Shown here: positions 7,337 through 12,869 of the stretch, in pieces
Layout: every line of letters starts with the position of its first letter
Numbering within the stretch: position 1 is the first letter of the stretch
Assembly (NCBI GenBank): GCA_050736615.1
Contig: JBOHWL010000261.1
Location: 1-12,869 of the forward strand
Length of the DNA: 12,869 nt
Reading direction: 5' to 3'
Origin: JBOHWJ01 sp050736615
GTDB lineage: Bacteria > Desulfobacterota > Binatia > Binatales > Binataceae
Notes under the pieces: generated by a model
Databases searched by the model: none
What the model was told of the DNA's origin: nothing
Seen by the model: the letters and a program-made list of their open reading frames with translations, nothing else
Translations under genes and position numbers: made by a program

Positions 7337-7675
7337 TCACAGGTAGGCACCGGCATCGAGCCGTTCGATCACCGCGAGCACTTCTTGCGTTCGCTCTGTG
7401 AGGATCAGGTCAATCGCGCGTTCGTTGTTAAGCAGCGGATGTTTCGCATGAAGCCATAGCCGGGTCTCCTCGGGCGTATAGAAGTCCGATAGTCGATCGA
7501 CGACGTAGCGCAGTTCGGCAATGATGGTCTGGGTCGCAAGCGGTGGCGAGGCTTTACCGGTCTTCCACCGCGATACGGTCGGCCGCGACGCATTGACAAT
7601 GTTTGCGATATCCGAGCCCTTCAGCCCCCCGCTCCGCTCAAGCTCATTCAGAATCCGAGCTACTGCGCTTTCCAT
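7337..7675 (-). CDS. MbcA/ParS/Xre-type antitoxin (HTH plus DUF2384-like toxin-binding domain)
   Basis: The protein has 112 residues. Residues 17-44 (GLKGSDIANIVNASRPTVSR then WKTGKASP) form an Xre-like helix-turn-helix. The C-terminal half (about 57-112), with YVVDRLSDFYTPEETRLWL, HPLLNNERAIDLI and ERLDAGAYL, is the conserved toxin-binding domain; the tail lies over the active site of RES toxins in known complexes. It pairs with the RES toxin gene 20 nt downstream and should both neutralise it and repress the unit. Its ATG overlaps the stop of the upstream gene as TGATG, which predicts translational coupling. AAGGGAGG (7693-7686) also lies 11 nt before the start, so it can be translated independently, which would explain why it survives although the upstream gene is frameshifted. 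The frame is intact. Confidence 0.9.
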   Translation of the reverse strand: MESAVARILNELERSGGLKGSDIANIVNASRPTVSRWKTGKASPPLATQTIIAELRYVVDRLSDFYTPEETRLWLHAKHPLLNNERAIDLILTERTQEVLAVIERLDAGAYL

Positions 7676-9050
7676 CAGCTGCCTAGCCTCCCTTGGCCGG
7701 TTCGGCGGCTATTCGGGCGTGGCTGCAGCGAAGGAGATCTGGAATGCTCGCGCCCCATCGTTTGGTCGAGGTTCTCTAAAACGACACGCATTCGATCAAG
7801 GCGGAGGCTTACTTTCATTAAAGCCCGGTTCGTTGTCGGATTGCCCGTCTCAAGCTTGGCCGCTTGACGAGCACGCCGGTCCGCAGCTGCAAGGTGAAAG
7901 TCCAGAAATCGACTGACCCTGCGTTCCTCTGGAGTTTTAGACAGATCACGTAATTGAGTAAGTCGCTGCGTAATGAAGTGTGCCTTGGGATATTTGAAAG
8001 TGTCGTCCGCATCTCGTGGACAGCAATCTCGATCCTCGCAGGCCAGCAAGCGACGGGCTCCTGTCACTTCCAGAAGGGCGCGCGCCTCGTCAGTTTTGAG
8101 GTGGCGATCGAGAGCCGGAAGATATACGCGCCCGCTCTGACCCCCTCCACCGGGCTTTCTGGGCACCAACCATCGGCGAGCATCAAAACGTTCCTTTTCC
8201 GAAACGTCGTGAGCGATGGCTCCCGTCGCTCCGAAAGCAGTTGCCGCCAGACCCGCGAGACCGCCGACGTGGTCCGCAATGAGCGGGCGCTTCAGTGCGT
8301 GAAAAATCAGCGACAGCAGAAATATAGCGTCGGATTGCTTCGGGCGTCGCGACGGCTCCGAAATCCGAAACTCTGAGCCACAGGTTCTCGAACGGGAGAT
8401 CCTCTAGTACAGCGAGAAAAACGCGGCGATGCTCAGGCTCTCGCAGCGTTCCATAGGCAGTTATTAAAGCGTAATCAATCTCCTATGGCGCGTCCACCAG
8501 ATTCATCTAAAGCTCGCCTCAGGTCGGCGCAAAGTTGCTGATCGATTGGCCACCATGCGCTGAGTGTGTTCGCCAGAAAGTGCGATGGTACCAATACTGT
8601 ATCTACCGCGTTCGCGACCGCAAAAGCCGCGATCTCCGAAGCAATACGCCGACAGCCATCGCCAGCAAAATCTCGAGGAGTCATGGGCCGCGATTTGTCA
8701 ACAGACGCGAGCCATTGCGCAGACGGCACATGACTCCCCGGTTCGCTCAACTCCGCGATTCTGGTGTCGAACGTGATTTCCACACCGGCACTTCGGAACA
8801 AACCAAGGAGTTCACTTTGCGCTTTGAACGATCCGGCCTCCGCGACCACTCGACTCAGCGGCAATCTGCCGCTCGCTTGAAGCGTCTCAAGTTGATGATG
8901 TCCATTGGATCCAATCCGTCTGAAAAACCAATGGACTCTGGCCCCGGAGTCCGATAATGAATTTTCGCGCTCATACTGGACAATCTTTATATGTTGCAGA
9001 AATGTCTCGCAAGACGTGCGACCTGAAACCAAATCGTACTCACAGGCCAT
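7675..9050 (-). pseudogene. Conserved unnamed protein, barrel-like with C-terminal Cys/His cluster, two frameshifts
   Basis: Three minus-strand frames read as one protein. Part 1 (9050-8475) has HWFFRRIGSNGHHQL, GRLPLSRVVAEAGSFKAQSE, GVEITFDTRIAELSEPG, IASEIAAFAVANAVDTVL and WPIDQQLCADLRRAL, ending at TGA 8477-8475. Part 2 (about 8483-8297) has IDYALITAYGTLREPEHRR, LEDLPFENLWLRVSDFGA and TPEAIRRYISAVADFS. Part 3 (about 8295-7675) has LKRPLIADHVGGLAGLAATA, GAIAHDVSEKERFDARRW, GRVYLPALDRHL, LACEDRDCCPRDADD and YPKAHFITQR. The alternating beta-alpha rhythm suggests a TIM-barrel-like enzyme of about 400-450 residues. C-x4-C-C and a downstream His look like a metal site, loosely recalling tRNA-guanine transglycosylases. 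I cannot name the family or function. Its stop overlaps the antitoxin ATG (TGATG), so it is the first gene of the MbcA-RES unit. Two single-base shifts (about 8480 and 8296) break it, unless they are sequence errors. The start is uncertain. Confidence 0.6.
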
Positions 9051-9174
9051 GAAGGTCTGGGAGGTCACTCCGGGTTTCAGGCCTGAGGGATGTTCTTCTT
9101 GGCAAATACGGACAGGATGCGGGCAATTCGCATTGTCCGCTGTGTGCGTGAATCGAAAAAGCCCTTGATTTTGT

Positions 9175-9235
9175 TGGTGGAGCTGAACGGGATCGAACTG
9201 CCGACCTCCTGAATGCCATTTAGGCGCTCTCCCAG
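9175..9235 (-). pseudogene. 3' fragment of tRNA-Ala(GGC), probable attachment-site remnant
   Basis: Read on the minus strand, CTGGGAGAGC (D-arm end) is followed by an anticodon arm with loop ATGGCAT (anticodon GGC, alanine), the variable loop AGGTC, a T-arm with TTCGATC, and the 3' end AGCTCCACCA with encoded CCA. The 5' acceptor strand and first half of the D-arm are missing; hydrolase-coding sequence stands in their place. Stems have decayed: CCTAA against TCAGG has an A-C mismatch, and the T-stem GGCAG against CCGTT pairs badly. It is therefore not a working tRNA. The 3' end of a tRNA gene is the usual att core of integrating elements, so this is likely an old att site or a deletion scar. 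Confidence 0.7.
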
Positions 9236-10030
9236 TCGATGATAGGCGAATTAACCACAAGCGCACGGATACGCGGGTCGTGTTCGCCCCCGCGAATGGC
9301 GAAGGATCCCCCAAAGCTGATGCCGTACAGCGCCAGCCGGTCGACATCGACTTCCGGGCGGGCGACGGCGGCATCAAGCATTGCTGCTATTGGCTTTTCG
9401 TAATCGGGCCGAAAAGTAAGTTCGCTATTGAAGCGCATCGCACCAACCTGCCCCGGCCCCTCAGCGACCAACACGTTGAATCCGCGTTCCAGGCCGGCAC
9501 GCGCCGCCTGAAAGTAGAGCCTCTTCGGCGGTCCCATCGAAGCCGGTGAGAATCACCACCGTCCGGCCTCTCCCGGTCGATCCAGCGGGGCGCATGAAGT
9601 AGCCGGGAAGTTTCGTACCCTCGAACTGAATTTCGATTGTCGTGACCGAATCCCGCATGAACCCGGTGGCCCGCACGAATGTGTCGCGAGAGGCCAAACC
9701 GCGCTGGACCATCTGGCCGTCAAACGGGTCCGAGAAATACTCGGCCGCGCGCCAATACATCGACGCGCGCAGGAAATGAGCGCGCGCGCTGACTAGGCGC
9801 CCGCGTTGCCTGGCGTGCTCCCCTTCCTGCTCGGCGCGCTGCGCAAGGGCGTCGAAGACCGCCGGCCAGGCGTAGGGGTCGTCTCCCGCAATCGCTTGCC
9901 GGGCGTGGAAAATCTCGCCTGATGCGCCCCCACCGTAGTTCGCGGCACCAAGCGAGCGCATAAGCTGAAAGTCCATCTCGCCACTGTCGAATCCCGCGAT
10001 GCGGGTGGCGGTACGTTCCACCTTCGACAT
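9220..10030 (-). pseudogene. Alpha/beta hydrolase, frameshifted and truncated at its 3' end
   Basis: The start is taken as the ATG at 10030, preceded by AGGAG with 8-nt spacing, in preference to the GTG at 10048. The first frame (to about 9530) holds a helical N-terminal region (DFQLMRSLGAANYGGG, ARAHFLRASMYWRAAEYFSD) and then KLPGYFMRPAG and TVVILTGFDGTAEE. A one-base G insertion near 9530 shifts the frame, and LYFQAARAGLERGFNVLVAE, RPDYEKPIAAMLDAAVARPE and the nucleophile elbow LYGISFGG follow in the other. The layout matches the large helical-lid hydrolases of the FrsA/DUF1100 and 2,6-dihydropseudooxynicotine-hydrolase kind (about 380-400 residues). Only about 270 residues remain. The protein ends NSPIIDW and its last codons and TAA come from the tRNA-Ala fragment. 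The catalytic Asp and His regions are lost, so it should be inactive. Confidence 0.82.
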
Positions 10031-10341
10031 GAGGTTCGCTCCTAGCACGACGCCAAGTTCTTGCCGACCAAATTATCCTGCACATTCCTTATGGGAAAGT
10101 TGAATCATTCCTCTTTAAAGAGTTCCATGTTTTTTTGCAGGGCGTTCACCATTCGCGTCTACGCGCGCCCTCTCGTGACGCAGTGCCGCGGGTTGTATTT
10201 CCGCGATTAGTCTTCAAAATATCGGGACTGAATCCAGGCGCAACCCGAGTGTTCTAAGTCCAATCTATCGGCGTCAATCGTGGAGGGTCCGTGTTTACAT
10301 CGAAAACGAGGTTATGGTCCCGCTTTGGAGAATGCCGCAAA
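10031..10341. promoter_or_regulatory. Divergent intergenic region between hydrolase remnant and sodC
   Basis: About 310 nt separate the two divergently read genes, so promoters for both should lie here, although I cannot point to convincing -35/-10 pairs. Visible structures are the perfect 12-bp palindrome CTCTTTAAAGAG (10111-10122), TTCC and GGAA arms close to its left (about 10086-10098), and a T7 run near 10130. The sodC frame is open back to a GTG at 10291, but that part does not look like a signal peptide. Confidence 0.35.
10111..10122. repeat. Perfect 12-bp palindrome, possible operator
   Basis: CTCTTTAAAGAG reads identically on both strands. It lies about 80 nt upstream of the hydrolase start and 220 nt upstream of the sodC start. 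A regulator site is possible from the position. No known consensus is recognised. Confidence 0.3.
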
Positions 10342-10932
10342 ATGACATGTGGGCTGGTAAGGTCGGCGCCAATCTCGATTAATCCCGGTGGCATTAGACG
10401 CGGACAAGTGTGCCTGGCGTTGCTGGTATCAGCGCTGATTTTCGCGCAGGCTGCAACGGCCCGCGCGGCAACCCTCCGCGCGACCGTCAACTCCATCAAC
10501 GTTAAAGGGGTTGGACCCGCCATCGGCACGGTGACATTCGAGGACACGAAGTGGGGCCTTCTGGTGGAACCCGATCTTTCCAGCCTGCCGCCCGGCATTC
10601 ACGGCTTTCATATTCATCAGAAGGGCGCATGTGGCCCGGCGGAAAACCAAGGTAAGATGACCGCGGGCTTAGCCGCGGGCGGCCATTACGACCCGCAACA
10701 CACCGGCAAACATCTCGGTCCCTACAACAACAGAGGCCATGAAGGCGACCTGCCGCCGTTGCTGGTGAATGCGGCCGGCGAGGCGACGCTTCCTGTCCTT
10801 GCGCCGCGACTCACGGTCAAAGACGTGCGAGGCCACTCGATTGTGATCCACGCCGGCGGAGACAATTATTCGGATCGGCCGCAGCCGCTCGGAGGAGGCG
10901 GCGCTCGTATCGCCTGCGGCGTAATCCGTTAA
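10342..10932 (+). CDS. sodC: Cu/Zn superoxide dismutase, periplasmic
   Basis: The 196-residue product turns superoxide into peroxide and oxygen outside the cytoplasm. A signal peptide is clear: Arg-Arg at 19-20, the hydrophobic core LALLVSALIFAQ and an AxA-type site ATARA before A43. In the mature domain GFHIHQKGAC holds the copper ligands H90 and H92 and the disulfide C97. GGHYDP has the bridging H115. KHLGP and RGHEGD give zinc ligands H124, H133 and D136. VIHAGGDNYSD gives copper ligand H170. LGGGGARIACGVI carries the second disulfide Cys (C192). All ligands are present, so activity is expected. I chose the ATG at 10342 (GGAG 11 nt upstream) over the in-frame GTG at 10291, because the longer form adds 17 residues without signal character. 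A start even closer to the Arg pair is possible. It is transcribed alone, toward pyk. Confidence 0.95.
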   Translation: MTCGLVRSAPISINPGGIRRGQVCLALLVSALIFAQAATARAATLRATVNSINVKGVGPAIGTVTFEDTKWGLLVEPDLSSLPPGIHGFHIHQKGACGPAENQGKMTAGLAAGGHYDPQHTGKHLGPYNNRGHEGDLPPLLVNAAGEATLPVLAPRLTVKDVRGHSIVIHAGGDNYSDRPQPLGGGGARIACGVIR

Positions 10933-11069
10933 GCGCGCAGCTCGAGAGCGTGCGTCGCGCGCCGGTACGTTGTGGGCTGATACGACGTGTTTGTCGCGGA
11001 ATCGGCATCGCATAGATATCTTCATCGGCGATAATCGATCTCCACGTGGTCCATCGCAGATTCAACCAC

Positions 11070-11089
11070 TTGTTCTCAACGTTGAACAA
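11070..11089. promoter_or_regulatory. Inverted repeat upstream of pyk, possible operator
   Basis: TTGTTC (11070-11075) and GAACAA (11084-11089) are perfect inverted arms around 8 nt, and the centre contains the smaller palindrome CAACGTTG (11077-11084). The site is about 118 nt before the pyk ATG, in the 274-nt gap after sodC. A regulator binding site is plausible. I do not recognise the consensus. Confidence 0.3.
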
Positions 11090-11206
11090 TTCTGGCGAAC
11101 GCTCCGGAGAACACAATCGCGCCCATGGGTTCATCCTCCCGTTGGCTTGCATGCGCCAGTAATCGATTCCAACCGAACGGTCTTGAAGGGCCAACAATCA
11201 CAAGCC

Positions 11207-12631
11207 ATGCGCAATACAAAAGTTGTCGTGACACTCGGCCCGGCGACCGACTCAGCAGGCCTCGTCCGTACTTTGTTAGAGGCCGGCGTCGATGTTTTTC
11301 GCCTGAATGCTTCTCATGGGAGCTTGGCGGAGCACGCCAATCGTATTCAGTGTGTTCAATCGATAGCGGCTACGATGGGGGTTCACAGCGCTATTCTGTT
11401 CGACCTTCAGGGACCGAAAATACGATTAGGGAAATTCGACGGCGGTGGCTGCCTGCTCAAAACAGGCTCTATGTTTACAATCACAGTCGAGGAAATTTTG
11501 GGGAATGCGGAAAGAGCCTCGACCACGTATCGGGATTTCGCGAAGGATGTCAAGCAGGGAGACAGGGTTCTGCTCGCGGACGGCAGTATTGAGCTGCGTG
11601 TCCTGGATACGGATGGAACCTCCGTTCGGAGCCGAATCATTGCCGGCGGCCGTGTCGGTGACCACAAAGGTATTAATCTGCCTGGGGTAAAGATCACGAC
11701 ACCCTCATTCACGGAAAAGGACGCTGTCGATCTGGCATTTGGCCTCGATCGCGGCATTGACTTCGTGGCACTTTCATTCGTTCGCGATGCGGAAGAAGTG
11801 ACGCGATTGCGAGCGTTATTACGAGCGAGAGGAGCCGCGACCAAAATTATTTCGAAAATCGAAAAACCGGAAGGCTGGGAAAATCTTGATAAAATCCTTG
11901 CCGTGTCTGACGGGTTGATGGTGGCACGTGGCGATCTGGGAGTGGAAATGGCGCTGGAGCAGGTCCCCTTCATACAAAAGAGCATCATCGAGCGATCACG
12001 GAAGAGCGGAAAGATCGTGATTACGGCCACGCAAATGCTGGAGTCGATGATCGATAATCCCTTCCCGACGCGGGCTGAGGTGAGTGATGTCGCCAATGCG
12101 ATCTATGATGGTACTGACGCCGTGATGCTTTCGGGTGAAACTTCGGTTGGCGCGCATCCCGTCGAAGCTGTGAAAATGATGATCCGTATCGCGGTGGAAG
12201 CTGAATCCAGTCGGAAATTTCGCGCTTACGGTGAACTCTCTCTGGGCGACACGCCGACCTATTCCGAGATTATCGCGGCGGCAGTGGGGCGGACCGCGGC
12301 CACCGGAGCGGTGTCGGCCATCGCACTGTTCACGACCAGCGGCGCCGCGGCGCGCTTGATCTCGAGAATTCGCCCCGCTCTTCCGATCTTCGCATTCACA
12401 CCGTCGCCGCTCGTCGCGCGCGAACTGTCCTTGAGTTACGGCGTGCATCCCGTGCTCGCCACCGCCGTCGAATCGACCGACCGCATGATCGATCTGGTTG
12501 AGGAAGTGCTTTTACAGCGTGGTTATCTGAGGCCGGGCGATGGAGTAGCGGTTGTGGCGGGACAACCTATTGCAAGGCCGGGCGGCACGAATTTGCTGAA
12601 GTTACACCGCCTCGGAGAGCTATCGCGCTAA
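11207..12631 (+). CDS. pyk: Pyruvate kinase, probably K+-independent class
   Basis: This 474-residue enzyme transfers phosphate from phosphoenolpyruvate to ADP, the last step of glycolysis, in the cytoplasm. The start MRNTKVVVTLGPATD matches the family N-terminus. The frame is open 79 codons further upstream, but that part is unlike the family. FRLNASHG supplies R32, N34 and S36. FDLQGPKIRLG begins the segment around the B-domain boundary (D66). IISKIEKPEG has K217 and E219, MVARGDLG has D243, and TATQMLESM has T275; these are the catalytic, metal and substrate positions. The C-terminal domain (about 335-474) is complete, with VSAIALFTTSGAAARLIS and GDGVAVVAG. Leu, Gln, Lys and Leu in DLQGPKIRL are the residues associated with K+-independent pyruvate kinases, against Thr, Lys, Glu and Thr in K+-dependent ones. 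No good Shine-Dalgarno precedes the ATG. Confidence 0.95.
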   Translation: MRNTKVVVTLGPATDSAGLVRTLLEAGVDVFRLNASHGSLAEHANRIQCVQSIAATMGVHSAILFDLQGPKIRLGKFDGGGCLLKTGSMFTITVEEILGNAERASTTYRDFAKDVKQGDRVLLADGSIELRVLDTDGTSVRSRIIAGGRVGDHKGINLPGVKITTPSFTEKDAVDLAFGLDRGIDFVALSFVRDAEEVTRLRALLRARGAATKIISKIEKPEGWENLDKILAVSDGLMVARGDLGVEMALEQVPFIQKSIIERSRKSGKIVITATQMLESMIDNPFPTRAEVSDVANAIYDGTDAVMLSGETSVGAHPVEAVKMMIRIAVEAESSRKFRAYGELSLGDTPTYSEIIAAAVGRTAATGAVSAIALFTTSGAAARLISRIRPALPIFAFTPSPLVARELSLSYGVHPVLATAVESTDRMIDLVEEVLLQRGYLRPGDGVAVVAGQPIARPGGTNLLKLHRLGELSR

Positions 12632-12684
12632 AGGGACGGCGCGATGCCTGGACCTGGTTGCTCAGTCATGCCGTCGCGGGCCGC

Positions 12685-12869
12685 TCAGGCTAGTCGCAGG
12701 CTAAGAAAATAGGCAATCAGAAGAAGTAGCCCCAACGGTATTCCGACGCGTGCCCAACTTGCGGCGGAGATGCCGAGCGCTCCGGCGGCGATGATATTGG
12801 GAATGTTGCCTTGGATCAGCATTCCGCCAGAAGCCAACAACGACAGAATGACCTCGCGCGCCAGCGGCA
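12685..12869 (-). CDS. DUF1646 family permease, C-terminal part only
   Basis: The minus-strand frame enters from beyond the window end and stops at TGA 12687-12685. The visible 61 residues include LASGGMLIQGNIPNIIAAGA, LGISAASWARVGIPLG and the last membrane helix LLLLIAYFLSLRLA. The GNIPNIIAA and SWARVGIP motifs match the C-terminus of DUF1646 proteins, putative ion-transporter-like permeases with about eleven helices and no settled substrate. The related arsenite/Na+ antiporter-type families share similar Gly-Asn-Pro-Asn motifs. It converges on pyk with only 53 nt between the stops, and I see no strong terminator there. The start and most of the protein lie outside the window, so its integrity cannot be judged. 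Confidence 0.75.
   Translation of the reverse strand, partial: PLAREVILSLLASGGMLIQGNIPNIIAAGALGISAASWARVGIPLGLLLLIAYFLSLRLA

Noticed and set aside
8475..9377. 300-codon minus-strand frame spanning the hydrolase end, the tRNA fragment and the unnamed gene
   Set aside because: Its first part is a wrong-frame reading of the hydrolase and the tRNA (the SSTGRAPKWHSGGRQFDP stretch is typical of translated tRNA). Only the portion from about 9050 onward looks like protein.
10933..10970. GCGCGC arms after sodC as a terminator
   Set aside because: The loop is long, pairing is interrupted and no T-run follows, so an intrinsic terminator is not supported.
10970..11206. 79-codon upstream extension of the pyruvate kinase frame
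   Set aside because: The extra residues do not resemble any pyruvate kinase N-terminus, whereas MRNTKVVVTLGP at 11207 does. The open frame is most likely chance.
12632..12684. GACGGC/GCCGTC pairing between the convergent pyk and DUF1646 stops as a bidirectional terminator
   Set aside because: The stem is 6 bp around a loop of more than 30 nt with no T-run.
1..12869. CRISPR arrays, complete insertion sequences, rRNA genes
   Set aside because: No regularly spaced repeats, transposase genes with flanking inverted repeats, or rRNA-like sequence were seen.

Overview
The window is a moderately GC-rich bacterial stretch. It looks like Pseudomonadota, but no gene here fixes the lineage more closely. 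It divides into a decayed accessory region (about 1-10,030) and an ordinary chromosomal block (about 10,340-12,869). Many of the accessory genes are broken by frameshifts, internal stops or truncation. They sit beside intact toxin-antitoxin and membrane-protein genes, as in an old integration hotspot or genomic island.

Layout. 1-351 (-): N-terminal remnant of a tyrosine recombinase. 353-383: palindromic promoter/operator. 391-1013 (+): intact Phd-type antitoxin and VapC/PIN toxin genes with a 4-nt overlap. 1155-1632 (-): remains of a small multi-helix membrane protein, fused to an internal piece of an RND efflux pump (1624-2818, -) that lacks both ends. 2924-4213 (+): intact MgtC/DUF4010 membrane protein. 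4394-4995 (-): heavily decayed MetE-like (cobalamin-independent methionine synthase-like) gene. 4996-5566: no gene recognised. 5567-6241 (+): membrane protein built from three similar hydrophobic hairpins. 6242-6770: no gene recognised.

6771-9050 (-) is one transcription unit, read right to left. It starts with a frameshifted, unnamed conserved gene with a Cys/His cluster, which overlaps the MbcA/ParS/Xre antitoxin gene as TGATG. The RES-domain toxin gene follows. Immediately upstream, at 9175-9235 (-), is the 3' part of a tRNA-Ala(GGC) gene. A truncated, frameshifted alpha/beta-hydrolase gene (9220-10030, -) runs straight into it and takes its stop codon from the tRNA sequence. This is the clearest mark of site-specific integration or deletion in the window.

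10,342-12,869 is ordinary housekeeping. It holds a secreted Cu/Zn superoxide dismutase (sodC, +), a pyruvate kinase with the sequence signature of the K+-independent class (pyk, +), and the C-terminus of a convergent DUF1646 permease (-, cut by the window end).

The two toxin-antitoxin systems could explain why an otherwise eroding segment persists. The best candidates for something little described are the barrel-like gene coupled to the MbcA/RES module, the tRNA-hydrolase junction, and the three-repeat membrane protein. All identifications rest on reading translated motifs by eye; no database search was run.
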